Positions 43,577-52,725 of a stretch of DNA of 64,000 nt are shown piece after piece. Positions within the stretch are counted from its first letter, which is position 1, and every line of letters starts with the position of its first letter. Both the position numbers and the translations under genes were made by a program. The DNA is from Pedobacter sp. Leaf176 (GTDB taxonomy: Bacteria; Bacteroidota; Bacteroidia; Sphingobacteriales; Sphingobacteriaceae), in assembly GCF_001424305.1 (NCBI RefSeq), contig NZ_LMPD01000003.1:676493-740492 (forward strand), given 5' to 3'. The notes under the pieces are model-generated. The model had not been told where the DNA came from, ran no database searches, and saw nothing but the letters and a program-made list of their open reading frames with translations.

Positions 43577-44737
43577 ATGAATTTTCTCCTTATTCTGCTG
43601 ATCGGAGCTATGCTCTGCCGGATTTCCTTCATGGTGATTATAGTTCTCCATGAACTTGGCCATGCAGTTACCGGGATGCTGTTTTCAAAGGCAGGCGCAA
43701 CAATATACCTGGGCTCTTATGGCGATGCACCGGCGTCTTACAAATATTCAATAGGAAAACTCACCCTCTATATCCTCAAAAACCCTTTTAAATGGATCGG
43801 AGGAATGTGTTTGTTAGACAATCAGTTGATTTCATTAAATAAAAAGATTATCCAGCTCCTTGCCGGTCCCGTTATGCCTTTAATTGTGGCGGCGATAACC
43901 TTTACCTCAGCGTTATACTTCGATTGGCATGGCTCGGTTAAGCTTGGTATAGCAATCTTACTGGGCGTTGCTATCTATAGCATGTTGCAAAGCCTCATTC
44001 CTACATCAAAGCAAATCCAAACCAGTCAGGGGAAACCGATCAATAACGACGGCAAGCAAATCAAAAACCTGCTAAAGTTAAAACAAGTGGAACCTGTGGT
44101 CAATCGTGCATTAAAACTATTCGATGAAGGACACTATGCTGAAGCCGGGCCACTATTTTATGAAAAGGTTCTGAAAGTAGTCAGGCAACCGGAAATTTTC
44201 AAACTTGCTACTTTAGCCTATCTGCATGCCAAAAACTATGAAAGAGCCAGAGAAGTAACCATGGAACACCTTAAAGAAGGTGAATTCGATACTGACGATT
44301 TTTCGAATGCTGCGCTGGCCTGCTCGCACTTAGAACAAAATGAACTGGCTATAGAATATTATAACCTTTCACTAGCCCTTGATCCAACCCATAAATATTC
44401 ACTAAACAACTTAGGCTTTACTTTGAATAACATTGAACAGTACGAAAATGCGATTGAATTATTCGACAGGGCCGTTCTGGTTGATCCAAGCTTCGCATAT
44501 TCTTACAACAACAGGGGATTCGCTAAAATGATGCTTGGCGATTTAGAAGACGGACTTGCGGACATCGAAAAATCTTTTAAACTGGATCCTGAAAATGCCT
44601 ACGCCTACCGCAACTTAGGCATTTATCAACTTAAACAAAATAACGACAAGAAAGCGCTTGAACTGTTTGAAAAAGCAAAATTAATTGATCCGTCAACCCA
44701 CAAAATTGATTACTATATCGATATAGCCAGAAAGTAA
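43577..44737 (+). CDS. M50-like intramembrane metalloprotease fused to TPR repeats
   Basis: A 386-aa protein. The N-terminal half (residues 1-145) has membrane helices with HELGH at residues 25-29, the zinc motif of site-2 proteases, and NNDGKQIKNLL near residue 155, which resembles the second metal-binding NPDG block. From about residue 165 to the end there are TPR helices (YAEAGPLFYEKVLK, LALDPTHKYSLNNLGFTLNN, ALELFEKAKLIDPST). Proteolysis of a membrane regulator guided by the TPRs is an inference. Confidence 0.75.
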   Translation: MNFLLILLIGAMLCRISFMVIIVLHELGHAVTGMLFSKAGATIYLGSYGDAPASYKYSIGKLTLYILKNPFKWIGGMCLLDNQLISLNKKIIQLLAGPVMPLIVAAITFTSALYFDWHGSVKLGIAILLGVAIYSMLQSLIPTSKQIQTSQGKPINNDGKQIKNLLKLKQVEPVVNRALKLFDEGHYAEAGPLFYEKVLKVVRQPEIFKLATLAYLHAKNYERAREVTMEHLKEGEFDTDDFSNAALACSHLEQNELAIEYYNLSLALDPTHKYSLNNLGFTLNNIEQYENAIELFDRAVLVDPSFAYSYNNRGFAKMMLGDLEDGLADIEKSFKLDPENAYAYRNLGIYQLKQNNDKKALELFEKAKLIDPSTHKIDYYIDIARK

Positions 44738-44877
44738 CGGTAAAGAGCATAACAACCACTTCTCACATTTCATTATGCTAAACTAGTTTAAAACTTACGC
44801 GATCATCCCTCCAAACCCCGCAATTAAATAATCCTTTTTTTACGCCATCATATTCTTAAAAAGCCATCACCTTTTAC

Positions 44878-44885
44878 TACCTTTG
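44878..44885 (+). promoter_or_regulatory. Putative -7 box of purH
   Basis: TACCTTTG matches TAnnTTTG, 21 nt before the ATG at 44907. It overlaps the alternative TTG start at 44883, which argues for the ATG. No clear -33. Confidence 0.45.
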
Positions 44886-44906
44886 CGGCTCAAAATTTAC
44901 AGTAGA

Positions 44907-46433
44907 ATGAGTCAGCCCATTAAAATCAAAAACGCTTTAATTTCAGTATATTATAAAGACGGTTTAGCTCCATTGGTAGAATTGTTAGCCGCCCAGGGCG
45001 TGCAGTTATATTCAACAGGTGGAACAGAACAGTTTATTAAAGATTTAAACCTTCCCGTTACAGCTGTTGAGGATTTAACCGGCTATCCATCCATATTAGG
45101 CGGACGTGTTAAAACGCTTCATCCAAAAGTATTTGGTGGAATTTTAAACCGCAGAGGCCTGGAAAGCGATAAACAACAGATTTCTGAATATGAAATCCCG
45201 GAGATTGATTTAGTGATTGTTGATTTATATCCATTCGAAGAAACTGTAAAATCCGGAGGAACACCGGAGGAAATTATCGAAAAAATTGACATCGGTGGAA
45301 TTTCCCTGATTCGTGCAGCGGCCAAAAACTTTAATGATGTGGTAATTATTGCATCAAAAAACGATTATCCTACCCTACAAAGCCAATTGGAAGAACAAAA
45401 TGGTGAAACGACCCTGGCACAGCGCAAGGCTTATGCTAAGAAAGCGTTCCATACTTCTTCACATTACGATACCGCTATTTTCAACTATTTCAATCAGGAA
45501 GAACCGCTTGATGTTTTTAAACAAAGCGTAACCGAAGCCAAAACTTTACGTTATGGAGAAAATCCTCATCAGGGTGGTGTTTTTTATGGTGATTTAGATG
45601 CCATGTTTACCAAATTGAATGGTAAAGAACTATCATATAATAATTTAGTAGATGTTGATGCCGCCGTGGTCTTGATCGATGAATTTGAAGACCCGACTTT
45701 TGCCATTTTAAAACATACCAACGCATGCGGTATCGCCTCTCGCCCAACTGTTAAACAAGCTTGGATCGACGCTTTAGCCTGCGACCCCGTTTCCGCTTTT
45801 GGTGGTGTACTGATTACCAACGTTGAGGTTGATTTAGAAACAGCACAGGAAATTAACAACCTGTTTTTTGAAGTTTTAATTGCACCGTCTTATCAGCCCG
45901 AAGCAATTGAATTATTCAGTAAAAAGAAAAACCGCGTTATCTTAAAACGCAATGAAGTCGACCTGGGTAAAAAGCAATTTAAAACGTTATTGAATGGTGT
46001 TATTGAGCAGGATAAAGATTTAATTATCGAAGGACCTGAGCAAATGACAACGGTAACTGAAAAAGCACCAACTGAACAGGAGTTAAAAGATTTATACTTT
46101 GCTAATAAGATTGTAAAACACACGAAATCAAACACCATTGTTTTGGTTAAGGATGATGTCCTGATAGCAAGTGGCGTTGGACAAACCAGTCGTGTAGATG
46201 CTTTAAGACAAGCGATTGAAAAAGCAGAATCTTTCGGATTCAGTGTAAAGGGCGCTTCAATGGCGTCTGACGCTTTCTTCCCTTTCCCTGATTGCGTTGA
46301 AATTGCCGCTGATGCTGGCATCACTGCTGTTTTACAACCCGGCGGTTCTATTAAAGATGCTGATTCTGTAGCGAAAGCCAATGAAAAAGGCATTGCAATG
46401 GTTACAACCGGTGTTAGACATTTTAAACACTAG
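44907..46433 (+). CDS. purH: Bifunctional AICAR transformylase/IMP cyclohydrolase
   Basis: A 508-aa enzyme for the last two steps of IMP synthesis. The N-terminal MGS-like cyclohydrolase domain (about residues 1-195) has GTEQFIKD and GGRVKTLHPKVFGGIL; the C-terminal transformylase has RYGENPHQGGVFY, LKHTNACG and SDAFFPFPDCVE. The frame extends eight codons upstream to a TTG, but ATG 44907 begins the conserved IKNALISVYYKDG start. An octad repeat follows it, before mreB. Confidence 0.97.
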   Translation: MSQPIKIKNALISVYYKDGLAPLVELLAAQGVQLYSTGGTEQFIKDLNLPVTAVEDLTGYPSILGGRVKTLHPKVFGGILNRRGLESDKQQISEYEIPEIDLVIVDLYPFEETVKSGGTPEEIIEKIDIGGISLIRAAAKNFNDVVIIASKNDYPTLQSQLEEQNGETTLAQRKAYAKKAFHTSSHYDTAIFNYFNQEEPLDVFKQSVTEAKTLRYGENPHQGGVFYGDLDAMFTKLNGKELSYNNLVDVDAAVVLIDEFEDPTFAILKHTNACGIASRPTVKQAWIDALACDPVSAFGGVLITNVEVDLETAQEINNLFFEVLIAPSYQPEAIELFSKKKNRVILKRNEVDLGKKQFKTLLNGVIEQDKDLIIEGPEQMTTVTEKAPTEQELKDLYFANKIVKHTKSNTIVLVKDDVLIASGVGQTSRVDALRQAIEKAESFGFSVKGASMASDAFFPFPDCVEIAADAGITAVLQPGGSIKDADSVAKANEKGIAMVTTGVRHFKH

Positions 46434-46440
46434 TTTTTTG

Positions 46441-46556
46441 TTGTTTGGTTGTTTAGATTATTGGATGTTTAGCCATGAAGCAGCGAAATTTTCATTATAG
46501 GCTTTAATCCAAACAACTAAAAGACCAGTAAACTAAAAAACTAACTGACTAAACAA
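46441..46556. repeat. Octad-repeat hairpin between purH and mreB (element I)
   Basis: Arm 1 is four 8-nt units: TTGTTTGG TTGTTTAG ATTATTGG ATGTTTAG (46441-46472). Arm 2 is six units on a C(T/C)AA core from 46509 to 46556 (CCAAACAA, CTAAAAGA, CCAGTAAA ...). The arms are complementary in their TTTAG/CTAAA words; the loop is 36 nt. Confidence 0.75.
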
Positions 46557-46625
46557 TAAAAAAGCTATTTTTACATTAGGAATAGTATATAGATTTAACT
46601 GATATAAAATAAAGACACCTTCTAC

Positions 46626-47648
46626 ATGGGATTATTTAACTGGTTTACGCAGGAAGTTGCTATTGATTTAGGCACAGCGAATACCCTGATTATACATAAT
46701 GATAAAGTAGTGGTTGACGAGCCGTCAATTGTTGCTTTTGATCGTACAACGAATAAAGTCATTGCTATTGGCCGCCAGGCGATGCAGATGGAGGGTAAAA
46801 CCCACGATAATATTAAAACTGTTCGCCCTTTAAAGGATGGTGTAATTGCAGATTTCAATGCTGCAGAAGCCATGATTAAAGGCATGATTCGCATGCTGAA
46901 TGGCGGCAAAGGCTGGATGTTTCCATCTCTAAGAATGGTTATTTGCATTCCTTCGGGCATCACGGAAGTTGAAAAACGTGCTGTTCGTGACTCTGCGGAA
47001 ATTGCAGGTGCAAAGGAAGTATACTTAATCCATGAGCCAATGGCGGCGGCTGTTGGTATCGGAATTGATGTTGAAGAACCCATGGGCAACATGATTATCG
47101 ATATCGGTGGGGGAACTACTGAAATTGCAGTTATTGCACTTTCTGGTATTGTTTGCGATCAGTCTATCCGCGTTGCAGGGGATAACTTCGACTCTGATAT
47201 CGTTAATTATATACGCCGCCAGCATAACATAATGATCGGTGATCGGACGGCAGAGAAAATTAAAATCGAAGTTGGTGCTGCTTTACCTGAACTACAGGAC
47301 GCTCCTGCTGATTTTGCCGTTCAGGGCCGCGATTTAATGACAGGCGTTCCAAAACAAATTACCGTTTCTTATACAGAAATTGCACATTGTCTGGATAAGT
47401 CGATTTCTAAAATAGAAGAAGCAATTTTAAAAGCATTGGAGATTACGCCTCCGGAACTTTCTGCAGATATCTATCAAACGGGTATTTACTTAACGGGTGG
47501 CGGCGCATTATTAAGAGGTTTAGATAAACGTGTTGCGGCAAAAACAAAATTGCCTGTTCACGTCGCAGAAGACCCGCTTCGTGCTGTTGTTCGTGGAACC
47601 GGTATCGCACTTAAAAACATCGGAACTTATAAATTCTTAATGCAATAA
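46626..47648 (+). CDS. mreB: Rod-shape protein MreB
   Basis: A 340-aa actin homologue that guides cell-wall synthesis along the cell side. Actin-fold motifs are present: DLGTANTLI (phosphate 1), GIGIDVEEPMGNMIIDIGGGTTEIAVI (phosphate 2) and LTGGGALLRGLDKRV (adenosine). The ATG at 46626 gives MGLFNWFTQEVAIDLG. It leads the mreBCD-mrdA-rodA cluster, interrupted after it by a four-helix-bundle gene. Confidence 0.98.
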   Translation: MGLFNWFTQEVAIDLGTANTLIIHNDKVVVDEPSIVAFDRTTNKVIAIGRQAMQMEGKTHDNIKTVRPLKDGVIADFNAAEAMIKGMIRMLNGGKGWMFPSLRMVICIPSGITEVEKRAVRDSAEIAGAKEVYLIHEPMAAAVGIGIDVEEPMGNMIIDIGGGTTEIAVIALSGIVCDQSIRVAGDNFDSDIVNYIRRQHNIMIGDRTAEKIKIEVGAALPELQDAPADFAVQGRDLMTGVPKQITVSYTEIAHCLDKSISKIEEAILKALEITPPELSADIYQTGIYLTGGGALLRGLDKRVAAKTKLPVHVAEDPLRAVVRGTGIALKNIGTYKFLMQ

Positions 47649-47649
47649 A

Positions 47650-47690
47650 CAGATTGACGAATGTAGATTTTAGATTGACGATTGATGAAT
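47650..47690 (+). repeat. Left arm of heptad repeat flanking the four-helix-bundle gene (element J)
   Basis: GATT cores at 47652, 47666, 47673 and 47680, spacing 14-7-7. The 23 nt at 47668-47690 match the reverse complement of 48080-48102 at 20 positions. The ATG of the inserted gene (47685) lies inside this arm. Starts one base after the mreB stop. Confidence 0.85.
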
Positions 47691-48056
47691 AGCGAGACGT
47701 TAAAAATAAGGACTAAGGCATATTCCATATCAATTGGAAAACTAATAATTTCTCTTCCATACAATATTATAAATAAAAACTATTCAAATCAGTTGGTTCG
47801 ATGCTCGAGTTCTGTAGGTGCAAATTACAGGGCAGCCTGCAGAGCAAAATCTACTGCGGATTTTTTAAATAAATTAAAGATTGTTGAAGAAGAATTAGAT
47901 GAGTCTATGTTTTTTCTTGAACTATTAGAAGAATTCAACCCTGAGTTAAAAGTTGGAATTCAAAAAAACTGGAATGAGGGAAATGAATTACTTTCAATAA
48001 TGGTTTCTTCTATTATCACGATTAGAAAAAACGAACAAAATCGTAAAGCATCTTAA
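47685..48056 (+). CDS. Four-helix-bundle protein (23S intervening-sequence / S23 family)
   Basis: A 123-aa member of the TIGR02436 four-helix-bundle family, known from intervening sequences in 23S rRNA and related to the accessory Avd of retroelements. Signature pieces are RTKAYSISIGKLI, SNQLVRCSSSVGANYRAACRA and STADFLNKLKIVEEELDESMFFLELL. Codon use is more AT-rich than in mreB. It is inserted in the mreB-mreC junction between two complementary repeat arms. Function unknown. Confidence 0.85.
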   Translation: MNSETLKIRTKAYSISIGKLIISLPYNIINKNYSNQLVRCSSSVGANYRAACRAKSTADFLNKLKIVEEELDESMFFLELLEEFNPELKVGIQKNWNEGNELLSIMVSSIITIRKNEQNRKAS

Positions 48057-48073
48057 ATCTTATTTGAAATTAT

Positions 48074-48111
48074 GCAGTCAATCTTCAATCGTAAATCTAA
48101 AACCGTAAATT
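48074..48111 (+). repeat. Right arm of heptad repeat flanking the four-helix-bundle gene (element K)
   Basis: AATC cores at 48080, 48087 and 48094, then AACC at 48101, spacing exactly 7. It is complementary to element J over 23 nt with three mismatches. It ends 4 bases before the mreC ATG at 48115. Confidence 0.85.
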
Positions 48112-48114
48112 AAT

Positions 48115-48954
48115 ATGCGTAACCTTTGGATTTTCATAAACAGATACAACGCATTTTTCTTGTTTATCATCTTTTTTATCATTGGAATTTATCTTACGGT
48201 AAAAAATAATGCCTATCAGCGCAGCGTAACCTTAAATTCATCTAATGAAATTGTAGGCACCGCTTATGACAGGCTAAATGTTTTCAAAAGATATATGAAT
48301 CTTGGAATGGTAAACGATAGTTTAGCTGTTGAAAATGCTAAACTAAAAACACTTTTATTAAACCTTACTACAGTTGATACCGCCAAAGATGTAAAAGTGA
48401 TTGATACTGTTACCAACCAGCAATACACTTATCTTGCCGCAAAAGTTGTTAAAAATTCCATAACATTAAGGAATAATGTTATGACAATTAATAAAGGTAC
48501 ACTAGATGGTCTGGAAACTGGAATGGCAGTTATATCACCGCAACGGGGCGTTGTAGGCTTCATTCGAGATGTATCCGCGCATTTGGCAACCATCCAGTCC
48601 TTACTTCATAAAGACACAAAGATTAGTGTAAATATTAAAAAAAGCAATGCGCTCGGTTCATTGGTATGGGGTGATAATAATTTCGACATACGTAAGGCAC
48701 TTATTAAAGAAGTTCCGAACCACATTAAAATGAATGTTGGTGATACGGTTGTCACCTCCGGGCTTGGACAATTTCCTGCAGGGATATTAGTAGGGAAACT
48801 AAGCAAAACCAATATTGCAACAAACGATAATTTTTTATCTGCTGAATTAAATTTGTTTAATGATTTCTCCACCTTACAATACGTTTACGTAATCAAGAAT
48901 AAGTTGGCAAAAGAACAAGAACTTTTAGAAAATCCTGTTAAAACTAAAGAATGA
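48115..48954 (+). CDS. mreC: Rod-shape protein MreC
   Basis: A 279-aa protein with an N-terminal membrane helix (about residues 13-30), a coiled coil and a periplasmic beta-domain (GTLDGLETGMAVISPQRGVVGFI, GDTVVTSGLGQFPAGILVG). It links MreB to penicillin-binding proteins. The stop overlaps the mreD start by 4 nt. Confidence 0.95.
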   Translation: MRNLWIFINRYNAFFLFIIFFIIGIYLTVKNNAYQRSVTLNSSNEIVGTAYDRLNVFKRYMNLGMVNDSLAVENAKLKTLLLNLTTVDTAKDVKVIDTVTNQQYTYLAAKVVKNSITLRNNVMTINKGTLDGLETGMAVISPQRGVVGFIRDVSAHLATIQSLLHKDTKISVNIKKSNALGSLVWGDNNFDIRKALIKEVPNHIKMNVGDTVVTSGLGQFPAGILVGKLSKTNIATNDNFLSAELNLFNDFSTLQYVYVIKNKLAKEQELLENPVKTKE

Positions 48955-49466
48955 ACAGTAGGGCAATAGTCATAAATATCCTCAGATGGTTTGTTTTACT
49001 TTTCGTGCAGATATTTCTGCTCAAAAACATGGGCTTTTATGATCTGTCGACGCCTTTTATTTATGTTCTGTTTTTGCTACTGCTTCCATTTGGCATTCCA
49101 AATTTATTGCTTTATCTATTGGCCTTTGGTACTGGCTTAACCCTCGATGCTTTTTACGATACCATGGGTGTTCATGCCACGGCATGCGTGGTTTTGGCAT
49201 TCGTCAGAATTTCATTTATTTCCATCAGTTTGAATAAAGATGCCATTGATGATCCGGAACCATCGCTGAGTTACATGGGATTTCAGTGGTTTTCATTATA
49301 TGCTTTTCTTTGCGTAATTACGCATCACCTTGTTTTGTTCTTTTTAGAAACTTTCAGGTTAACAGAAATCGGTTATACCTTAATGAGATGTGGCCTAAGT
49401 TGTATCTTTACACTGCTTATTATTTTACTAATCGAATTTATCTTCTATAAAAGAACATCCCGCTGA
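48951..49466 (+). CDS. mreD: Rod-shape protein MreD
   Basis: A 171-aa integral membrane protein with about five or six helices, a member of the elongasome. It shows little motif conservation; position between mreC and mrdA and the topology identify it. Its stop overlaps the start of mrdA by one base. Confidence 0.88.
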   Translation: MNSRAIVINILRWFVLLFVQIFLLKNMGFYDLSTPFIYVLFLLLLPFGIPNLLLYLLAFGTGLTLDAFYDTMGVHATACVVLAFVRISFISISLNKDAIDDPEPSLSYMGFQWFSLYAFLCVITHHLVLFFLETFRLTEIGYTLMRCGLSCIFTLLIILLIEFIFYKRTSR

Positions 49467-51448
49467 TGGAGCAATTATTTAATCGCAAGTATATTATCCA
49501 GGGCCTGTTTATAATTATTGCTATTATTCTATTAGCCAAGCTTTTTTATATTCAGATCATCAGCGATAAAGCATTTGTTGCCGCCGAGAGCAACGTCTTA
49601 AAAAAGAAATTTAAATACCCTGCGCGCGGAGCAATACTAGACCGTAAAATGAGGGTAATTGTACAAAACGAGCCGGTTTATGATTTAATGGTTATACCAA
49701 ATGAAGTTAAATCATTCGACACGCTGGCATTGGCGAATGCTTTAGAAATTTCTGTTGAGGACGTCAGAAAAAACCTTCGAAAGGCAAAATTAAAATCAAA
49801 TTATCAGGCAACGCCTTTTTCAAAACAGATTTCAGTTCAAAGCTATGCCCGCTTGCAGGAGATTATGTATCGGTTCCCGGGTTTTTCTACACAAGATAGA
49901 ACCATCCGTCATTACCCGGATAGCGTTGGCGGACAATTATTTGGCTATGTGAAAGAGGTAGACAGTGCGGATATTGCACGATCCGAAGGTTTTTATAAGC
50001 CCGGTGATTATAAGGGTAAAAGCGGGCTTGAATTTTCATACGAGGAAACGCTGAGGGGAGAAAAAGGCGTTATTAATACAGTTTACGACGCAAAGAACAT
50101 TCCCCAGGGAAGCTATGCAGATGGTAAATATGACGTAAATGCTATTTCCGGAGAGCGTCTTATTTCTGGAATTGACATTCAGGTACAGAAACTTGGGGAA
50201 GAACTTATGAGAAATAAAGTCGGGGCAATTGTAGCGATTGAACCGTCATCCGGAGAAATTCTGGCATTTGTAAGCAGTCCGGGTTATGACCCAAATTTGC
50301 TGGTTGGAAAAAGACAGGGGAATAACTATATGGATTTAATTGGCAACCCATATAAGCCTTCACTAGTACGCCCGATCCAGGGAAAATACCCTCCTGGTTC
50401 GTCATTCAAACCCATTGATGCACTCCTTGCATTACAGGAAGGCGTAGTTGATGTAAACACCACATTTAATTGTCCGGGTTACTACATGGCTGGAAATCAT
50501 AAAGTAAAATGTGAGCATGTTGATGGTAATATAAGTATGCGGAGGGGCATTGCCAGAAGTTGTAACACCTACTTCTGCCATGTTTTTCAAAAACTAATTA
50601 CTAAAAACGGCATGAAAAATCAACGTCAGACGTACCAGCAATGGCGTGATAAAATAGCAAAATTCGGTTTCGGTCAGAAACTGCATGTCGATTTGCCATT
50701 CGAAAAACAAGGCTACTTTTATAATGCCGACCATTACGATAAAATCTATGGCAAAAGGTGGGGCTATACAACGGTAATTTCACAAGCCATAGGTCAGGGT
50801 GAAATAACCGCTACCCCGCTTCAAATTGCAAATGCTATGGCAATTATTGCGAACCGCGGATATTACATCAGACCGCACCTGATTAGAGCAATGGGCGATA
50901 AAATAAAAAAAGAATACACAGAAAAAAATTACGTTGGTGTAGATGCTCAATATTTCGAGCCCGTAATCGATGGCATGCAGGATTGCGTGAACACGGCTTG
51001 GGGTACTGCTGTTTTATCACGAATTCCAGATATACTAATGTGTGGTAAAACTGGAACAGTCCAAAATCCACATGGAAAAAACCACTCCGTTTTTATTGGT
51101 TTTGCTCCGAGGGATAACCCAAAAATTGCAATTGCAGTTATCGTGGAAAATGCAGGTTTTGGTAGTACTTATGCCGCCCCGATTGCAAGTTATATGGTTG
51201 AAAAATACATTAAAGGAAATATTACAGGTGCAAGAGCAAACCAGGTGGAATGGATGAAAAACCAAAATCTTTTACCTTTGCTTATTGATAAGAGTAAAAA
51301 AATTAAATTAACAAAAGCAGATAGTTTAATAATCAGAAAAACAGATTCACTTAAACGCGTAAATGATAGCCTTAAAATCAAGGCAGCTACCGCTAAAAGA
51401 CCACTTTCTGCTCAGGTTTCAAAGAGAACTGTAGAGGTAAAAAATTAG
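49466..51448 (+). CDS. mrdA: Penicillin-binding protein 2
   Basis: A 660-aa class B transpeptidase of lateral wall synthesis. One N-terminal membrane helix (about residues 8-28), a pedestal domain (ARGAILDRKMRVI), and the transpeptidase with SSFK (active-site Ser; PPGSSFKPIDA), SCN (ARSCNTYFC) and KTGT (CGKTGTVQNP). The C-terminal 60 residues are Lys-rich and extra. It works with RodA, which follows 11 nt later. Confidence 0.96.
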   Translation: MEQLFNRKYIIQGLFIIIAIILLAKLFYIQIISDKAFVAAESNVLKKKFKYPARGAILDRKMRVIVQNEPVYDLMVIPNEVKSFDTLALANALEISVEDVRKNLRKAKLKSNYQATPFSKQISVQSYARLQEIMYRFPGFSTQDRTIRHYPDSVGGQLFGYVKEVDSADIARSEGFYKPGDYKGKSGLEFSYEETLRGEKGVINTVYDAKNIPQGSYADGKYDVNAISGERLISGIDIQVQKLGEELMRNKVGAIVAIEPSSGEILAFVSSPGYDPNLLVGKRQGNNYMDLIGNPYKPSLVRPIQGKYPPGSSFKPIDALLALQEGVVDVNTTFNCPGYYMAGNHKVKCEHVDGNISMRRGIARSCNTYFCHVFQKLITKNGMKNQRQTYQQWRDKIAKFGFGQKLHVDLPFEKQGYFYNADHYDKIYGKRWGYTTVISQAIGQGEITATPLQIANAMAIIANRGYYIRPHLIRAMGDKIKKEYTEKNYVGVDAQYFEPVIDGMQDCVNTAWGTAVLSRIPDILMCGKTGTVQNPHGKNHSVFIGFAPRDNPKIAIAVIVENAGFGSTYAAPIASYMVEKYIKGNITGARANQVEWMKNQNLLPLLIDKSKKIKLTKADSLIIRKTDSLKRVNDSLKIKAATAKRPLSAQVSKRTVEVKN

Positions 51449-51459
51449 AAATTAATGAA

Positions 51460-52725
51460 ATGATGCAGCAACAAGGCAACAGGTTTTTCTTTAATGTAGA
51501 CTGGATTACTGTATTGATTTACATTTCGCTTTGTGCTATTGGTTTTACAAACATCTATGCCTCCATCCCTCATCCGGAGAATGCTACGGCCTTTGATTTT
51601 ACCAGCAGCTATGGTAAGCAATTAATTTATATAATCTCAGGATTGATTTTAGGATTGTCTATCTTGTTATTCGATGGCCGGCTCTTTAATGTTTTCGCTC
51701 CTTTTATCTACGGTATTACTTTAATTTTATTAATGGCTGTTCTGTTTATTGGCAGGAATGTTGGTGGTAACCAGGCCTGGATTCCTATAGGTTCTTTCAG
51801 GCTTCAGCCCTCTGAATTTGCTAAATTCGGTACAGCACTTGTCCTAGCCAGATATGTAAGTACGTTCAATCCGAAATTCAGAGATTTTAAATCAATTTTT
51901 ATTGCCGGAATTATTGTTGCTGTGCCTTTACTATTGATCATGCTCCAACCGGATACTGGATCCGCACTGGTATTTTTAGCCTTCATGTTTCCTTTATACC
52001 GGGAAGGTTTATCAGGCTATTTTCTATTGATTTTTTTAGGAATGATAGTGCTTTTTGTTGCCGATTTCCTGGTTCCAATCACCATCCTTGTTGCCATTTT
52101 GCTTACCATCAGCGGGCTTTTTATATATGCAAATAGGAGAAAGCAAAAGTTAATTATCACTACAGTTTTTGTAACTCTAATAGCAATAGGCTATCTTTTC
52201 CTGGTTAAAATTGCTTATGAAAAAGTGCTTCAGCCTCACCAGCGCAATCGAATTGAACTTATGCTTGGTCTTAAAACAGACAACAGGGGTGCCGGCTATA
52301 ACGTAATTCAGTCACAAATAGCCATTGGCTCAGGCCAAGTTACCGGAAGGGGTTTTTTACAGGGGACTCAAACCAAATATGGTTATGTTCCTGCTCAAAG
52401 TACCGATTTTATCTTTTCTACCATAGGAGAAGAATGGGGCTTTTTAGGTTGTGCTATTGTAATCGGTTTGTATATTTTTCTGCTTTTAAGATTGATAAAT
52501 CTCGCAGAAAGACAACGGTCTACTTTTTCAAGGGTTTATGGTTATAGTGTCGCCTGCATTTTATTCTTCCATGTATTTATCAATATCGGAATGACGATTG
52601 GTATTATACCTGTTATTGGGATTCCACTTCCATTCATTAGTTATGGAGGCTCTTCACTATGGAGCTTCACAATATTGCTTTTTATATTTTTGAAATTAGA
52701 TTCGAACAGAATGGGCTTTATTTAA
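51460..52725 (+). CDS. rodA: Rod-shape protein RodA (SEDS glycosyltransferase)
   Basis: A 421-aa SEDS polymerase that makes glycan strands for PBP2. About ten membrane helices; family segments GGNQAWIPIGSFRLQPSEFAK, LLIMLQPDTGSALVF and IPVIGIPLPFISYGGSS near the end are clear. The stop overlaps the convergent SDR gene stop by four bases. Confidence 0.96.
   Translation: MMQQQGNRFFFNVDWITVLIYISLCAIGFTNIYASIPHPENATAFDFTSSYGKQLIYIISGLILGLSILLFDGRLFNVFAPFIYGITLILLMAVLFIGRNVGGNQAWIPIGSFRLQPSEFAKFGTALVLARYVSTFNPKFRDFKSIFIAGIIVAVPLLLIMLQPDTGSALVFLAFMFPLYREGLSGYFLLIFLGMIVLFVADFLVPITILVAILLTISGLFIYANRRKQKLIITTVFVTLIAIGYLFLVKIAYEKVLQPHQRNRIELMLGLKTDNRGAGYNVIQSQIAIGSGQVTGRGFLQGTQTKYGYVPAQSTDFIFSTIGEEWGFLGCAIVIGLYIFLLLRLINLAERQRSTFSRVYGYSVACILFFHVFINIGMTIGIIPVIGIPLPFISYGGSSLWSFTILLFIFLKLDSNRMGFI

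Noticed and set aside
44883..44906. TTG start of purH eight codons upstream
   Set aside because: It overlaps a promoter-like TACCTTTG box; the ATG begins the conserved region.
45893..47092. Long minus-strand frames (156 and 166 aa) opposite purH and mreB
   Set aside because: Ser/Thr/Ile-rich shadows of conserved genes; no recognisable domain.
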